Source of the DNA: Stutzerimonas xanthomarina DSM 18231 | GTDB lineage: Bacteria; Pseudomonadota; Gammaproteobacteria; Pseudomonadales; Pseudomonadaceae | Assembly (NCBI RefSeq): GCF_900129835.1 | Contig: NZ_FQXA01000002.1 | Coordinates: 558,001 to 622,000, forward strand | Direction of reading: 5' to 3' | Length of the DNA stretch: 64,000 bases | Shown: positions 8,907 to 19,567 of the stretch, one piece after another | Position numbering within the stretch: the first letter of the stretch is position 1 | Layout: each line of letters opens with the position of its first letter | Program-made: the position numbers and the translations under genes | Notes under the pieces: generated by a model | The model's database searches: none | What the model was told of the DNA's origin: nothing | Seen by the model: the letters and a program-made list of their open reading frames with translations, nothing else

Positions 8907-11516
8907 GTGCTTGAAGCCTATCGCAAACACGTAGAAGAGCGTGCCGCCCAGGGCGTCGTGCCCCAGCCGCTGAACGCCGAGCAGACCGCAGGCCTGGTCG
9001 AACTTCTGAAAAACCCGCCAGCCGGCGAAGAACAGTTTCTTCTCGATCTGATCACCAACCGTGTTCCGGCGGGCGTCGATGAAGCTGCCTACGTCAAGGC
9101 CGGTTTCCTGGCAGCCATCGCCAAGGGTGAAGCCACCTCTCCGCTGATCAGCAAGCAACACGCTGTAGAGCTACTGGGCACCATGCAGGGCGGCTACAAC
9201 ATTGTCACGCTGGTTGACCTTCTGGACGACCCGGAGCTCTCTGACACCACCGCAAAAGAGCTAAAGCACACCTTGCTGATGTTCGATGCGTTTCACGACG
9301 TCGCGGAAAAAGCCAAGGCTGGCAATGCCAACGCCAAATCTGTGCTGCAGTCCTGGGCCGACGGCGAGTGGTTCAAGAATCGCGCACCGGTAGCTGAGAA
9401 AGTCACTCTGACGGTATTCAAGGTCACTGGCGAAACCAACACCGACGATCTGTCCCCTGCGCCTGACGCCTGGTCGCGCCCGGATATCCCACTGCATGCT
9501 CTGGCGATGCTGAAAATGGCGCGCGACGGCATCAACCCGGACGTTCCTGGCTCGGTTGGCCCGCTCAAGCAGATGCAAGAGCTGACGACCAAAGGCTTCC
9601 CAATCGCCTACGTGGGTGACGTAGTCGGTACCGGCTCCTCGCGTAAATCCGCTACAAACTCGGTGCTGTGGTTCTTTGGTGATGACATCCCCAACGTACC
9701 GAACAAGCGTGCCGGCGGTTTCTGTTTCGGCACCAAGATCGCTCCGATCTTCTACAACACCATGGAAGACGCCGGCGCCCTGCCGATCGAGTTCGACTGC
9801 TCCGACCTGGCCATGGGTGACGTGATCGACGTCTACCCCTACAAGGGCGAAGTCCGCCGCCACGGCAGCGATGAGCTGGTCACCACCTTCCAGCTGAAAA
9901 CCGACGTCCTGCTCGACGAAGTGCGCGCCGGCGGTCGTATCCCGCTGATCATCGGTCGCGGCCTGACTGAAAAAGCACGCGCCGAGCTGGGCATGGGCCC
10001 GTCTGATCTGTTCAAGAAGCCGGAAGCTCCGGCAGAGAGCAACAAGGGCTTTACTCTTGCGCAGAAGATGGTCGGTCGCGCCTGCGGTCTACCGGAAGGC
10101 AAAGGCGTCCGTCCGGGCACCTACTGTGAGCCGAAGATGACCACTGTCGGTTCCCAGGACACCACCGGCCCGATGACGCGCGACGAGCTGAAGGACCTGG
10201 CTTGCCTGGGCTTCTCGGCTGACCTGGTGATGCAGTCCTTCTGCCACACTGCGGCCTATCCGAAGCCGATCGACGTCACCACCCACCACACGCTGCCGGA
10301 CTTCATCATGACCCGCGGCGGTGTTTCCCTGCGCCCTGGTGACGGCATCATCCACAGCTGGCTGAACCGCATGCTTCTGCCGGACACTGTTGGTACCGGC
10401 GGTGACTCGCACACTCGCTTCCCGATGGGCATCTCCTTCCCGGCCGGTTCCGGCCTGGTCGCCTTCGCTGCTGCTACCGGCGTCATGCCGCTGGATATGC
10501 CGGAATCGGTATTGGTTCGCTTCAAGGGCAAGATGAAGCCTGGCATCACGCTACGCGATCTGGTTCATGCGATCCCTTACTACGCCATCCAGAAAGGCCT
10601 GCTGACCGTCGAGAAAAAAGGCAAGAAGAACATCTTCTCTGGTCGCATTCTCGAGATCGAAGGCCTGAACGACCTGACCGTCGAGCAAGCATTCGAGCTA
10701 TCGGACGCCTCGGCAGAGCGCTCTGCTGCTGGCTGTACCATCAAGCTACCGGAAGCGGCTATCGCCGAGTACCTGCAGTCGAACATCACTCTGCTGCGCT
10801 GGATGATCAGCGAAGGCTATGGCGATGCTCGTACCCTGGAGCGCCGCGCTCAGGCCATGGAAGCCTGGTTGGCTCAGCCGGAACTGCTGGCTGCCGATGC
10901 GGACGCCGAATACGCCGAGATCATCGAGATCGACCTGTCGGAAGTCACCGAGCCTGTACTTTGTGCGCCGAATGACCCGGACGATGCTCGCCTGCTCTCG
11001 ACCGTTCAGGGCGAGAAGATCGACGAAGTGTTTATCGGTTCGTGCATGACCAACATTGGTCACTTCCGCGCCGCCGGTAAGCTGCTGGACAAGGTCGACG
11101 GCGCCCTGCCGACTCGTCTGTGGCTGTCGCCGCCGACCAAAATGGACCAGCATCAGCTGACTGAGGAAGGCTACTACGGTATTTACGGTCGCGCCGGTGC
11201 GCGTCTGGAGATGCCGGGTTGCTCGCTGTGCATGGGCAACCAGGCACGCGTAGAAACCGGCTCGACGGTGGTCTCCACCTCGACTCGTAACTTCCCCAAC
11301 CGTCTGGGCGACGCGACCAACGTGTACCTGGCTTCTGCAGAACTGGCAGCTGTCGCTTCGATTCTCGGCCGCCTGCCGACTGTCGAGGAGTACATGGTCT
11401 ATGCCGCTCAGATCGACACCATGGCGGCTGACGTCTACCGTTACCTGAGCTTCGATCAGATTGCCGAGTTCCGCGAATCTGCGGCCAAAGCAAAGATCGA
11501 CGTGGCTGCTGTTTGA
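8907..11516 (+). CDS. acnB: Aconitate hydratase B
   Basis: The main TCA-cycle aconitase, interconverting citrate and isocitrate through a [4Fe-4S] cluster. At 869 residues it has the AcnB architecture: an N-terminal helical HEAT-like domain (about 1-160), the swivel domain placed before the catalytic core (about 165-380), then the three core domains. Cluster ligands are visible as the Cys of [12 protein letters not shown] near 710 and the C-x2-C pair of [13 protein letters not shown] near 770. The start is a GTG at 8907 behind GATGAGGG; the product begins [12 protein letters not shown], typical of Pseudomonas AcnB. Apo-AcnB binds RNA in E. coli, and PrrF small RNAs repress aconitase in P. aeruginosa. 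A structured leader precedes this gene and a strong terminator follows it. Confidence 0.98.
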   Translation: MLEAYRKHVEERAAQGVVPQPLNAEQTAGLVELLKNPPAGEEQFLLDLITNRVPAGVDEAAYVKAGFLAAIAKGEATSPLISKQHAVELLGTMQGGYNIVTLVDLLDDPELSDTTAKELKHTLLMFDAFHDVAEKAKAGNANAKSVLQSWADGEWFKNRAPVAEKVTLTVFKVTGETNTDDLSPAPDAWSRPDIPLHALAMLKMARDGINPDVPGSVGPLKQMQELTTKGFPIAYVGDVVGTGSSRKSATNSVLWFFGDDIPNVPNKRAGGFCFGTKIAPIFYNTMEDAGALPIEFDCSDLAMGDVIDVYPYKGEVRRHGSDELVTTFQLKTDVLLDEVRAGGRIPLIIGRGLTEKARAELGMGPSDLFKKPEAPAESNKGFTLAQKMVGRACGLPEGKGVRPGTYCEPKMTTVGSQDTTGPMTRDELKDLACLGFSADLVMQSFCHTAAYPKPIDVTTHHTLPDFIMTRGGVSLRPGDGIIHSWLNRMLLPDTVGTGGDSHTRFPMGISFPAGSGLVAFAAATGVMPLDMPESVLVRFKGKMKPGITLRDLVHAIPYYAIQKGLLTVEKKGKKNIFSGRILEIEGLNDLTVEQAFELSDASAERSAAGCTIKLPEAAIAEYLQSNITLLRWMISEGYGDARTLERRAQAMEAWLAQPELLAADADAEYAEIIEIDLSEVTEPVLCAPNDPDDARLLSTVQGEKIDEVFIGSCMTNIGHFRAAGKLLDKVDGALPTRLWLSPPTKMDQHQLTEEGYYGIYGRAGARLEMPGCSLCMGNQARVETGSTVVSTSTRNFPNRLGDATNVYLASAELAAVASILGRLPTVEEYMVYAAQIDTMAADVYRYLSFDQIAEFRESAAKAKIDVAAV

Positions 11517-11580
11517 TGCACCAGTGACAATGCTCGCTTCGCAGGTTGGATAAACGGCCTGACGACGCAGCAGCAGATAA

Positions 11581-11615
11581 GCAAACGCCCCGACTGGTTC
11601 GGGGCGTTTGCTTTT
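11581..11615 (+). terminator. Rho-independent terminator of acnB
   Basis: GCAAACGCCCC (11581-11591) and GGGGCGTTTGC (11601-11611) form a perfect 11-bp stem around a nine-base loop. TTTT follows. It lies 65 bases after the acnB stop and occupies part of the 323-bp gap before the ABC-F gene. Nothing else convincing was seen in that gap apart from the presumed ABC-F promoter region. Confidence 0.9.
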
Positions 11616-11839
11616 GCGGACCTCATACAACTGCCGGCGCAGCTATGCGACAATAGCGACCCTGTCTGGCATGAACCCCTACCTTGGTCCCAACAGCTCG
11701 GCCCCTGCGCACGAATGCTGCTGCCAACCTACGCCCGCCGGATCAACGCTGTGGGGCTTTGGGCAAACGAGCAACGACGTTTGCACCAAACATGCACAAG
11801 CCGAAAACTAACACTCTGAAACCCGCGAGATAGAGCTTC

Positions 11840-13426
11840 TTGATTTCTACAGCTAACATCACCATGCAGTTTGGCGCCAAGCCACTGTTTGAAAACGTCT
11901 CCGTCAAGTTTGGCAATGGCAATCGCTACGGCCTGATCGGCGCCAACGGGTCTGGCAAGTCGACGTTCATGAAAATCCTCGGCGGCGATCTGGAGCCGTC
12001 TGCAGGCCAGGTCATGCTCGAACCCAATGTGCGCCTGGGCAAGTTGCGCCAGGACCAGTTCGCCTATGAAGACTTCAACGTCATCGACACGGTGATCATG
12101 GGCCACGAGGAGCTGTGGGAGGTCAAGGCCGAGCGCGAGCGTATCTACTCGCTGCCAGGAATGAGCGAAGAAGACGGCATGGCAGTGGCGGAGCTGGAAA
12201 CCGAGTTCGCGGAGATGGATGGCTATACCGCCGAGTCTCGCGCTGGTGAGTTGCTGCTGGGCCTGGGCATTCCACTGGAACAACATTTCGGGCCGATGAG
12301 CGAAGTCGCGCCTGGCTGGAAATTGCGCGTTCTGCTGGCTCAGGCTCTGTTTTCGGATCCCGAAGTACTGCTGCTCGACGAGCCAACCAACCACCTGGAC
12401 ATTCACACTATCCGCTGGCTGGAAAACGTACTCACGGCGCGCAACAGCACCATGATCATCATCTCCCACGACCGCCACTTCCTGAACAGCGTGTGCACGC
12501 ACATGGCGGACCTGGATTACTGCGAGTTGCGCCTGTTCCCCGGCAACTATGACGAGTACATGACCGCAGCAACGCAGTCACGCGAACAGCTGCTGTCGGA
12601 TAATGCAAAGAAGAAGGCGCAGATCGCCGAACTGCAGACCTTCGTCAGTCGCTTCTCGGCCAACGCCTCCAAAGCCAAGCAGGCGACTTCACGGGCCAAG
12701 CAGATCGACAAGATCCAGCTGGCCGAGGTCAAGCCATCCAGCCGTGTCAGCCCCTTCATCCGTTTCGAGCAAACCAAGAAGCTGCACCGCCAGGCAGTCA
12801 CTGTGGAGCACGTCGCGAAGGGCTTCGACGGCAAAACGCTGTTCAAGAACTTCAGCTTTACCGTCGAGGCCGGCGAGCGCGTAGCCATCATCGGCCCCAA
12901 CGGCATCGGCAAGACTACCCTGCTGCGCACGCTAGTTGGTGAGCTGCAACCCGATGCGGGTTCGGTCAAGTGGACCGAAAGCGCTGAGCTGGGCTACTAC
13001 GCCCAGGATCACGCCGATGACTTCGAAGACGATGTCACGCTGTTCGACTGGATGAGTCAATGGACGCAAGGTGGCGAACAGGTCGTGCGCGGCACACTCG
13101 GTCGCATGTTGTTCTCCAACGACGAAATCCTGAAATCCGTCCGCGTGATATCCGGTGGCGAGCAGGGTCGCATGCTGTTCGGCAAACTGATCCTGAAAAA
13201 GCCCAACGTGCTGCTGATGGACGAACCGACCAACCACCTCGACATGGAATCGATCGAGGCGCTCAACCTTGCACTGGAGAACTATCCCGGCACTCTTATC
13301 TTCGTCAGCCATGACCGGGAATTTGTCGGGTCGCTAGCGACCCGCATTATCGAGCTGTCGGCTTCGGGCGTGACTGACTTCAGCGGCACTTACGATGACT
13401 ACCTGCGCAGCCTCGGCGTAATCTAA
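11840..13426 (+). CDS. ybiT: ABC-F family ATPase (YbiT-type)
   Basis: A soluble protein with two ABC ATPase domains and no membrane segments, the hallmark of ABC-F ribosome-associated factors. Walker A motifs are GANGSGKST (near residue 36) and GPNGIGKTT (near 354). Walker B segments are [12 protein letters not shown] and [12 protein letters not shown]. The second signature is ISGGEQGRM; the first is the unusual [10 protein letters not shown], which points to the YbiT subgroup. A charged linker joins the domains. ABC-F proteins act at the ribosomal E site to relieve stalled translation. The start is a TTG at 11840; no closer ATG keeps the conserved N-terminal strand. It has its own terminator. 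Confidence 0.93.
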   Translation: MISTANITMQFGAKPLFENVSVKFGNGNRYGLIGANGSGKSTFMKILGGDLEPSAGQVMLEPNVRLGKLRQDQFAYEDFNVIDTVIMGHEELWEVKAERERIYSLPGMSEEDGMAVAELETEFAEMDGYTAESRAGELLLGLGIPLEQHFGPMSEVAPGWKLRVLLAQALFSDPEVLLLDEPTNHLDIHTIRWLENVLTARNSTMIIISHDRHFLNSVCTHMADLDYCELRLFPGNYDEYMTAATQSREQLLSDNAKKKAQIAELQTFVSRFSANASKAKQATSRAKQIDKIQLAEVKPSSRVSPFIRFEQTKKLHRQAVTVEHVAKGFDGKTLFKNFSFTVEAGERVAIIGPNGIGKTTLLRTLVGELQPDAGSVKWTESAELGYYAQDHADDFEDDVTLFDWMSQWTQGGEQVVRGTLGRMLFSNDEILKSVRVISGGEQGRMLFGKLILKKPNVLLMDEPTNHLDMESIEALNLALENYPGTLIFVSHDREFVGSLATRIIELSASGVTDFSGTYDDYLRSLGVI

Positions 13427-13442
13427 GGTTTCGCAACACATG

Positions 13443-13471
13443 AAAGCGCCCCGCTGAGCCGGGGCGTTTTT
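13443..13471 (+). terminator. Rho-independent terminator after the ABC-F gene
   Basis: AAAGCGCCCC (13443-13452) pairs with GGGGCGTTTT (13461-13470) around an eight-base loop, followed by T. The A-rich 5' flank means it can also act for the convergent minus-strand gene ending at 13499. Confidence 0.88.
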
Positions 13472-13498
13472 GTATCTGGTGTCGTTGCCTTTATGTGC

Positions 13499-14206
13499 TC
13501 AGATCTGCGGGAGGAGTTGATACATCCTCTGGAAATACAGATAGTCCAACCACGCGGCCTGATGAACGATAACGATCAGCCAGAACACCAGCTGAAATGA
13601 CAATTTACGCGTCTTGTGGCGCAATGCCTGCTGAGCGATCAACGCGCCCGGCCAGCCACCCAGCAACTCAACCAGATGCAGGCGGGCCTCAGGTGTACGC
13701 CAGCCGCTACGCAGTGCGCTGCGCTTGTCGTGCACGTAGAGCCCAAAGGCCAACACGCTACCCAAGAGATAGGCGTAGAGCGGCCAGTAGCTACCGTGGC
13801 CCGCCATACGAAAAAGCCCGAGCGCCGGTAACAGACAGAGCAGGGTCAGCCCAAAGAGCTTTGGTAGCGGCCACCTTATCGCCTCGTTGCGCCGGGGCCT
13901 CGCTTTGGGCTTGGGCCGTGATTGGAAGCTTTTATTGTGCGCGGACTGAATCGCTACCGCAGGCGGCTTTCGTCGAATGGCCGGCTCGTCTAGAGATAAC
14001 CCTGCATCCAGGCGGATATGCGTGGCGCGCAGGCGCCCGTCCTCGTCCCGTTCGCTGATGTAGAGTACCCGGTCGTTTTGCACCGGGCGGCGAGTGCCGC
14101 GCATGGCCGAGATATGCGCGAAGATTTCCTCGCTACCCTGTTCCGGCCGAATGAAACCGAATCCCTTCTGATCGTTCCAGCTTTTCAGCTGACCGCGTGA
14201 TTCCAT
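13499..14206 (-). CDS. Cold-shock-domain / DUF1294 fusion membrane protein
   Basis: A 235-residue two-part protein. Residues 1-70 form a cold-shock nucleic-acid-binding domain with both RNP motifs recognisable (KGFGFIRPE and EIFAHISAM). A basic, proline-rich linker (KSFQSRPKPKARPRR) follows. The C-terminal 130 residues are DUF1294, with hydrophobic segments ALGLFRMAGHGSYWPLYAYL and SFQLVFWLIVIVHQAAWLDY. DUF1294 has no known function. The fusion is recurrent in gammaproteobacteria and suggests an RNA- or single-stranded-DNA-binding module tethered to the inner membrane. It is transcribed away from the hydrolase gene upstream with a 68-bp gap. Confidence 0.9.
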   Translation of the reverse strand: MESRGQLKSWNDQKGFGFIRPEQGSEEIFAHISAMRGTRRPVQNDRVLYISERDEDGRLRATHIRLDAGLSLDEPAIRRKPPAVAIQSAHNKSFQSRPKPKARPRRNEAIRWPLPKLFGLTLLCLLPALGLFRMAGHGSYWPLYAYLLGSVLAFGLYVHDKRSALRSGWRTPEARLHLVELLGGWPGALIAQQALRHKTRKLSFQLVFWLIVIVHQAAWLDYLYFQRMYQLLPQI

Positions 14207-14274
14207 GGCAATTGAGCCCGCCGAAAAACCGGGGATTCTAGCGGCTTACCTTTGGCGCTACGAGCGGCTAGCCG

Positions 14275-15249
14275 CTATCGGGCTTGGGCGTAGCGGCGCT
14301 CAAGAAAACTCAGAAGCAGCCTGTTGACCTGCTCAGGCTGCTCGCTCTGTATCCAATGGCCACAGTCTTCGACGATGTACTGCTCAAGGTCTGATACCCA
14401 GCTGGGCATCTTCTGTAGCGTATGGGCTTCCAGCGTGCCGACCGGGTCCTTGTCGCCCAGCAGGAAAAGCGCGGGCTGCTCGATCTTGCGCTCGGCCAAC
14501 GGCGCGGTGCGCTGCCAGTTACGCTCGAAATTGCGATACCAGTTCAGTGCGCCGTGAAAGCCGCGTCCCTCGAACGTAGCGAGGTAGACGGCGAACGCGT
14601 CAGAATCGCACCAGGCTGGCGGCGCGCCGGGATCTCGCATGCCTTGATAGAGCGAGCTGCCGACCGGTTTGTCCTGTAGAAAGAAATCCTTGGGGACTGC
14701 TGCCGAGGTGTTGTGCATCATCATCCGCAATGTCCGCGGGATGTCCTGATCAAGCTCGGCCTCGGCAACACCGGGCTGCTGAAAGTAAAGGATGTAGTTG
14801 AACCGATCCGCGAACTGGCTGCGGATGATCTCTATAGCAGGTCTTTTCGGACGACCACCGTAGGGAACGGCCATGGCGGCGATCACTTTGATTCGCTGCG
14901 GCTCGAGCAAGGCCAAATGCCAGGCGACCGGTGCGCCCCAGTCGTGCCCCACCACTGCTACCGAGCGCTGGCCAAGCAGATTCATTGCTGCCTGGATGTC
15001 TGCGCAGACGGTCATCAGGTCGTAGCTGGAGACATCATCCGGAGCGCTGGTCTGCCCGTAGCCGCGCATTTCAGGGACTAGCACCCGATACCCGGCCTCT
15101 GCCAGCATCCGTATCTGGTGGCGCCACGAATACCAACTTTCAGGAAACCCGTGCAGCAACCAGACTACAGGCCCATCCGCGGGACCCGCGCTGTAGATGC
15201 TGAGTGTGATGCCGTTGACTGATAGAAGCTGGTGTTCGAACGAGTGCAC
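14275..15249 (-). CDS. Alpha/beta hydrolase, epoxide-hydrolase-like
   Basis: A 324-residue soluble alpha/beta-hydrolase. The oxyanion motif is HGFPESWYSWRHQI near residue 33. The nucleophile elbow GHDWGAPVAW uses Asp, as in epoxide hydrolases and haloalkane dehalogenases. The catalytic His lies in DCGHWIQSEQPEQV near the end. HGFPESW and the PEMRGYGQTSAP loop are typical of soluble epoxide hydrolases, which open epoxides to diols. The cap domain (about 140-230) contains tyrosines that could activate the epoxide, but the true substrate cannot be read from sequence. The stop of uppP lies 33 bases upstream on the same strand, so the two may be co-transcribed. Confidence 0.88.
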   Translation of the reverse strand: MHSFEHQLLSVNGITLSIYSAGPADGPVVWLLHGFPESWYSWRHQIRMLAEAGYRVLVPEMRGYGQTSAPDDVSSYDLMTVCADIQAAMNLLGQRSVAVVGHDWGAPVAWHLALLEPQRIKVIAAMAVPYGGRPKRPAIEIIRSQFADRFNYILYFQQPGVAEAELDQDIPRTLRMMMHNTSAAVPKDFFLQDKPVGSSLYQGMRDPGAPPAWCDSDAFAVYLATFEGRGFHGALNWYRNFERNWQRTAPLAERKIEQPALFLLGDKDPVGTLEAHTLQKMPSWVSDLEQYIVEDCGHWIQSEQPEQVNRLLLSFLERRYAQAR

Positions 15250-15282
15250 GTAAGCGCTCCTTGGCTATCTGTTCAAGCGTAC

Positions 15283-16113
15283 TCAGCCAGCCGCGGTACT
15301 CCAGTCGATCAGGCTGAACTGCCAGGTTCCAAGGATGATGATGCCGAAGATGATTCGATACCAGGCAAATGCCGCATAGCTATGGTTGCCTATAAATTTC
15401 AGCAAGGCTCTGACAGCCAGCATCGCGAAGATGAAGGACGTAACGAAACCGATCGCAAACACCGGCAAGTCGGCCGGCTGAAAAAGATCTCGATACTTGT
15501 AACCCGAATACACGGCAGCACCGACCATGGTTGGCATGGCCAGGAAGAACGAAAACTCAGTGGCGGCCTTACGCGATAGCCCAAACAATAGCCCTCCGAT
15601 AATGGTAGCGCCGGAACGCGATGTGCCCGGGATCAGGGCGAGGCATTGGGCGAAACCGACCTTCAGGGCCTGAGTCCAGTGCATGTCGTCGACCGTTTCG
15701 GCCTGCACCGCATGCTGTCGTTTTTCTGCCCAGAGCATTACCACACCGCCGATCACCAGCGCTGTTGCAACCGTAATCGGATTGAACAGGTATTCGTGGA
15801 TAAGGTTGGCGAACGCAACGCCAAGCACTACCGCAGGAAAGAACGCGACCAGCAGATTCCCGGTGAATTTCTGGGCCTGCTTCTCCTTCGGCAGACCGAC
15901 CACCACGTCAAATATCTTGCCTCGATATTCCCATACGACAGCCAGGATGGCGCCTAGCTGAATAATGATATTGAAAGCCAATGCTCTTTCGCCGCCGAAG
16001 CCGATCAGGTCGGCGACGATGATCTGGTGTCCGGTGCTGGAAATCGGCAGAAATTCCGTAATGCCTTCCACCACCCCGAGAAGCAACGCCTGAAAGGCAA
16101 GCCAAAGGTCCAT
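15283..16113 (-). CDS. uppP: Undecaprenyl-diphosphatase
   Basis: An integral membrane phosphatase (BacA/UppP) that recycles undecaprenyl diphosphate to the monophosphate carrier used for peptidoglycan and O-antigen synthesis. Both signature regions are intact: [14 protein letters not shown] near residue 17 and [15 protein letters not shown] near residue 160, carrying the catalytic Glu, Ser and Arg. Seven to eight hydrophobic helices span the 276 residues. High-level activity in this family gives bacitracin tolerance. A 277-bp divergent region separates it from the chemoreceptor gene; no clear promoter could be assigned to either side. Confidence 0.96.
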   Translation of the reverse strand: MDLWLAFQALLLGVVEGITEFLPISSTGHQIIVADLIGFGGERALAFNIIIQLGAILAVVWEYRGKIFDVVVGLPKEKQAQKFTGNLLVAFFPAVVLGVAFANLIHEYLFNPITVATALVIGGVVMLWAEKRQHAVQAETVDDMHWTQALKVGFAQCLALIPGTSRSGATIIGGLLFGLSRKAATEFSFFLAMPTMVGAAVYSGYKYRDLFQPADLPVFAIGFVTSFIFAMLAVRALLKFIGNHSYAAFAWYRIIFGIIILGTWQFSLIDWSTAAG

Positions 16114-16390
16114 TCGATCCCCCGTTAGCGGCGCAACTCACCGCGACTGAATATGCAACAAAGGTATATGTCAGATAGCCATCTGAGCGCTGTTCTGACT
16201 CGCTTGAGACAAGTAAATTCATTGGGCAGACACGGGCACCCTCATCTTTTTCCAACAACTGCCGAAACGCTATTCATGAGTCATAGCCAACAGCCACTGC
16301 CGTAGCTGGTTTTGCAAGGAAGACCATGTCGCCGCGCTCCACTGCCTATTTGAATAAGAACACAACGCATCAACAGGAGCTTACAACCCC

Positions 16391-18025
16391 ATGAATCTGC
16401 TAAGAAACTTCCCAATCAGTAAGCGCCTCTGGCTGATTCCCCTGGTAGCAGTTGCCATGCTATTTGTGCTTGGCCTGTTGATGATTCAGCAGGTTCGTAT
16501 CGACCTGTACAAAGGCAAGCAGATCATGACCCAGAACATCGTCGAGACGGCGCGCGGAGTGCTGACCTACTATCAGCAGCTCGAAGCCAGCGGAAGCATG
16601 ACGACCGCTGAGGCGCAGAAAGCCGCAATGGACCAGGTTCGTTTGATTCGCTATGGCCAGAACGATTATTTCTGGATCAACGACATGCAGCCGGTCATGG
16701 TTATGCATCCTATGAAGCCGGAGCTTGAAGGTCAGGACCTTTCCAAGGTCAAAGATCCGAACGGCAAAGCGCTGTTCAATGAAATGGTCAAGGTTGCTCA
16801 ACTCAAAGGTGCCGGCCTGGTTGACTATCAATGGGCGAAGCCCGGCGAAAAAGACCCCGTGCCGAAGATTTCCTATGTCGAGCTATTCAAACCCTGGGGC
16901 TGGATCATCGGTTCAGGCATCTACGTCGACGATGTCGAGGCGGAATTTCAGAATTATCTGGTACGTTTTTCGCTCATCGGTTTGGCCATAGCTGCACTGA
17001 TGGCTGCCCTGGTCGCGATCCTCATCCGCAGCATTACCCATCCGCTGCGTCACTCCATGCAGGCCATGGCCAACATCGCCAGCGGCGAAGCTGACCTGAC
17101 GCGTAACCTCGACGTGTCGGGCAACGACGAGCTGACCACGCTTAGCCGCGACTTCAACACATTCACCCAAAAACTACGCACAGTGATCGGGCAACTGTTC
17201 GAGACCTCTGGCGCTCTGGAAACCTCATCTAGCGCGCTCGGTGCGCTGGCCGGACAGGCGCACAAGCAAAGTCAGCAGCAGTCACAGCAGATGGAGCTGG
17301 TTGCCACCGCCGTCAACGAGGTGACCTACGCGGTGCAGGAAGTGGCAAAGAACGCCGAGCATGCTTCGAACGAAGTCGGCGATGCGGAGCAACAGGCCGG
17401 CTTGGGCCAACGGAATATTGAAGCCAGCTTGCAGCAGATCGATCAACTCTCAACCACCATCAACGAAGCTGTGGGGGTCATCCAGTCGTTAGCGGACGAG
17501 ACCACGAAGATCGGATCGGTGCTCGAGGTTATCGGATCCATCGCCGATCAAACCAACCTCCTCGCACTAAACGCCGCGATCGAGGCAGCCCGCGCAGGTG
17601 AGCAAGGTCGAGGCTTCGCAGTGGTGGCCGACGAGGTTCGCCTGCTTGCGCAACGCACCCAGACCTCAACGGCCGAGATTCATACAATGATCGAGCGCCT
17701 GCAGAAAAACTCAGGTGCAGCCGTCACGGTGATCATGGAAAGCAGCCGAGCTTCCCAGGCCACGGTGGAGCAAGCGAGTCAGGCCGGGGCAAGCCTTGGC
17801 CAAATTGCCCAGGCGCTGCGCAACCTGTCGGGATTAAACGCGTCGATAGCCAGTGCCACATTGCAACAAACGCACGTGGTTGAAGACATTAACCAAAACG
17901 TCACCCAGGCAGCTGGATTGGCGCAGCAAAGTACCCAGGCAGCGGAACAGTCCAGCGCGGCGGGAGAGCGGCTCGGCGAGCTAGCCGAACAATTGAATCG
18001 TCTGCTCAAGCAATTCAAAGTCTAG
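16391..18025 (+). CDS. Methyl-accepting chemotaxis protein with single Cache sensor
   Basis: A 544-residue inner-membrane chemoreceptor. TM1 is [18 protein letters not shown] (about 16-33) and TM2 [20 protein letters not shown] (about 193-212). Between them is a roughly 150-residue periplasmic domain of the sCache_2 type ([18 protein letters not shown] and later [15 protein letters not shown]). A HAMP linker and a signalling coiled coil follow, with the conserved hairpin tip [20 protein letters not shown]. Similar sCache receptors sense small organic acids, which is only a family-level hint. There is no C-terminal CheR-docking pentapeptide. A strong terminator follows, so the gene is probably monocistronic. 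Confidence 0.96.
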   Translation: MNLLRNFPISKRLWLIPLVAVAMLFVLGLLMIQQVRIDLYKGKQIMTQNIVETARGVLTYYQQLEASGSMTTAEAQKAAMDQVRLIRYGQNDYFWINDMQPVMVMHPMKPELEGQDLSKVKDPNGKALFNEMVKVAQLKGAGLVDYQWAKPGEKDPVPKISYVELFKPWGWIIGSGIYVDDVEAEFQNYLVRFSLIGLAIAALMAALVAILIRSITHPLRHSMQAMANIASGEADLTRNLDVSGNDELTTLSRDFNTFTQKLRTVIGQLFETSGALETSSSALGALAGQAHKQSQQQSQQMELVATAVNEVTYAVQEVAKNAEHASNEVGDAEQQAGLGQRNIEASLQQIDQLSTTINEAVGVIQSLADETTKIGSVLEVIGSIADQTNLLALNAAIEAARAGEQGRGFAVVADEVRLLAQRTQTSTAEIHTMIERLQKNSGAAVTVIMESSRASQATVEQASQAGASLGQIAQALRNLSGLNASIASATLQQTHVVEDINQNVTQAAGLAQQSTQAAEQSSAAGERLGELAEQLNRLLKQFKV

Positions 18026-18053
18026 CCAAGCTCTGCAGGCAAACGTTGGACAT

Positions 18054-18087
18054 AACGGCCAGGCCCAAATCGGGTCTGGCCGTTTTT
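18054..18087 (+). terminator. Rho-independent terminator of the chemoreceptor gene
   Basis: AACGGCCAGGCCC (18054-18066) pairs with GGGTCTGGCCGTT (18072-18084) around a five-base loop, with one G-T wobble, followed by TTT. It starts 28 bases after the stop codon. Confidence 0.9.
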
Positions 18088-18093
18088 CTTTTC

Positions 18094-18396
18094 CGCACCG
18101 GCTGCGGCTTTTCGCCACAGTTCAACGGGCACAACGTGGTGAGTTCTGGCAGCGATTGCACCGTACTCATTCCGAAAATTCTGCAAAAACAGATAGTTAA
18201 CTTGAGGTTAAGCCGAGCATCGAAGCTGTACCTAATGCTAGACCTTTGGCTAATTGCAAAAAAACCTACAAAACAAGAAACAACCCTGTGACTTAACAGT
18301 CCTCTGTGTACATCAATGGATATGTAAGGCCAACGCCGGCAGCCTGGCGGCAGGCTCAAATCCGATTTTTGGTTATCACACAGAGAGACATGCCTG
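18094..18396. other. AT-richer gene-free stretch upstream of the small-protein cluster
   Basis: About 300 bases without a convincing gene. The right half is noticeably richer in A and T than its surroundings (around 18180-18290), as expected of a promoter region. A short inverted repeat, GCCGGCAGCCTGGCGGCAGGC, lies near 18330. No sigma-70, sigma-S or FliA promoter could be assigned with confidence. The start of the 89-residue gene follows GAGAGAC. Confidence 0.4.
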
Positions 18397-18666
18397 ATGA
18401 ACAGCCCGCTTCGCTTTAACGACGCCCTCCTTATCACTGACCGCGCATTCAAGCCGTTCCAGTGCGTCGCCTGGACGCTGCTCGAAGGCAATGGCGAACT
18501 CAGCATAACGGTCCTGGATGGCAGCGAATCGCGCACAGTAGGCCATTGCAAATTGGCGAGCAATGTCTACTCCGACCCGGTCAAGCTCGGTCAGTCCCTG
18601 GAACAGGCGCGCGCCGACCTGAGTCGTCAGGGTATGCATCTCGCCCCTTGGCAGATGCCTGAGTAA
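18397..18666 (+). CDS. Small conserved-looking protein of unknown function, paralogue A
   Basis: An 89-residue soluble acidic-to-neutral protein with no signal peptide or membrane segment. I do not recognise a domain. It resembles the product of the gene at 19126: both have an AF-x-P segment early, a (Y)-x-DP-x-x-L block, then LE-x-AR-x-x-LS followed by a W near the end (here SDPVKLGQSLEQARADLS and LAPWQMPE). That shared pattern over their whole length argues for a real protein family duplicated locally. A terminator directly follows, so it is expressed separately from its neighbours. Confidence 0.7.
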   Translation: MNSPLRFNDALLITDRAFKPFQCVAWTLLEGNGELSITVLDGSESRTVGHCKLASNVYSDPVKLGQSLEQARADLSRQGMHLAPWQMPE

Positions 18667-18682
18667 CACACTCCTTCTAGAT

Positions 18683-18714
18683 AAGGCCCGGTTGCGCAAG
18701 CGCCGGGCCTTTTT
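18683..18714 (+). terminator. Rho-independent terminator after small gene A
   Basis: AAGGCCCGG (18683-18691) pairs with CCGGGCCTT (18703-18711), then TTT. It lies 16 bases after the stop of the 89-residue gene. Its presence supports that gene being real and transcribed. Confidence 0.88.
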
Positions 18715-18818
18715 CTTTGTGTTTCGCTTCGCCACCAAGCTGGCTCTGCTAGCAAAACGGACCCATTCGGTTGTTTAACGGTCCCAGCAATAAGCGAATA
18801 AACAGAAGGAGCGCTCCC

Positions 18819-19100
18819 ATGAAAGGTGCAGAAGCCTACGTCAACGATCAATGGTACAGCAGCGGATTGGCCGATTTGCCCGAGGGCGCCCAGAGCCACT
18901 GCATTACGTTGAAGTTCATCATTGCTCGAGACACGCAGTCCACCGGGCTGATCACGCATGTCTGCGAAGTGGCGCAGCGGCGACTGAGCGATTTCTACAA
19001 AGGCCGTCAGGTGACTCATAGACCCGTTCAGGGCTCAGTTATCGGAGACGGCAGCGGCGATGGAATCAACCTTGTTTTCGAGGTCGCAGCTGAGAAATAA
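18819..19100 (+). CDS. Small protein of unknown function (93 aa)
   Basis: The product starts MKGAEAYVNDQWYSSGLADL. The ATG at 18819 was chosen because GAAGGAG lies at a good distance upstream; an open frame extends further 5' but has no RBS. No domain is recognised. It is predicted soluble, with beta-strand-like alternation (CITLKFIIARD, GINLVFEVAAEK). It stands between the two paralogous small genes and is in the same orientation; 25 bases separate its stop from the next start, so it is probably co-transcribed with paralogue C. Confidence 0.65.
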   Translation: MKGAEAYVNDQWYSSGLADLPEGAQSHCITLKFIIARDTQSTGLITHVCEVAQRRLSDFYKGRQVTHRPVQGSVIGDGSGDGINLVFEVAAEK

Positions 19101-19125
19101 ACAATCTTCACGGCGGAGCATGATG

Positions 19126-19413
19126 ATGACTGCACAACGCCTTTCAATAGATGAAGCCAGGCACATCAGCGAGATGGCTTTCTTGCCTTTGCACGCAACT
19201 ACTCAGGCTGATCGCGACGACAGCAGCTTCTCGCTACGCGTTCTCAACACAGCGGGTACCGAAGCCCTGTCGGTTGCGCACATTGCTCGATCCCAGTATG
19301 CAGACCCTAAGCACCTTGCTGGCTTGCTGGAGAACGCCCGGCTCCAGCTGAGCAATGATGGCGTGCAGTTAAGTGCATGGTCCCTGCCCGCGCAGCCAGG
19401 CATTACCGGCTGA
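19126..19413 (+). CDS. Small protein of unknown function, paralogue C
   Basis: A 95-residue protein beginning MTAQRLSIDEARHISEM. ATGs occur at 19120, 19123 and 19126; the last leaves the best spacing to GGCGGAG. It is related to the 89-residue protein at 18397: compare YADPKHLAGLLENARLQLS and LSAWSLPA here with YSDPVKLGQSLEQARADLS and LAPWQMPE there. No known domain, membrane segment or signal peptide was recognised. The two copies differ most at their N-termini and in a central variable segment. Confidence 0.68.
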   Translation: MTAQRLSIDEARHISEMAFLPLHATTQADRDDSSFSLRVLNTAGTEALSVAHIARSQYADPKHLAGLLENARLQLSNDGVQLSAWSLPAQPGITG

Positions 19414-19567
19414 CCTCCAGTTCGTACACGCGACAATAGGTGACTGAGCCGGACTAAAAAAACATGCAGCCCGAACCCCTCTCGTTTGCACCGGTCTCTT
19501 ATTGAGACAGGCACTGTGGCTGTGTCAGCACAATTCGTCCTGTTCCATCAAACCCAGGAGCGATTAC

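Noticed and set aside
10746-11630. Minus-strand frame antisense to the acnB 3' end
   Set aside because: It overlaps the cluster-binding region of acnB and reads through the acnB terminator; no supporting signals.
16114-16390. FliA (sigma-28) promoter for the chemoreceptor gene
   Set aside because: No TAAA-N15-GCCGATAA-like sequence was found in the 277-bp upstream region.
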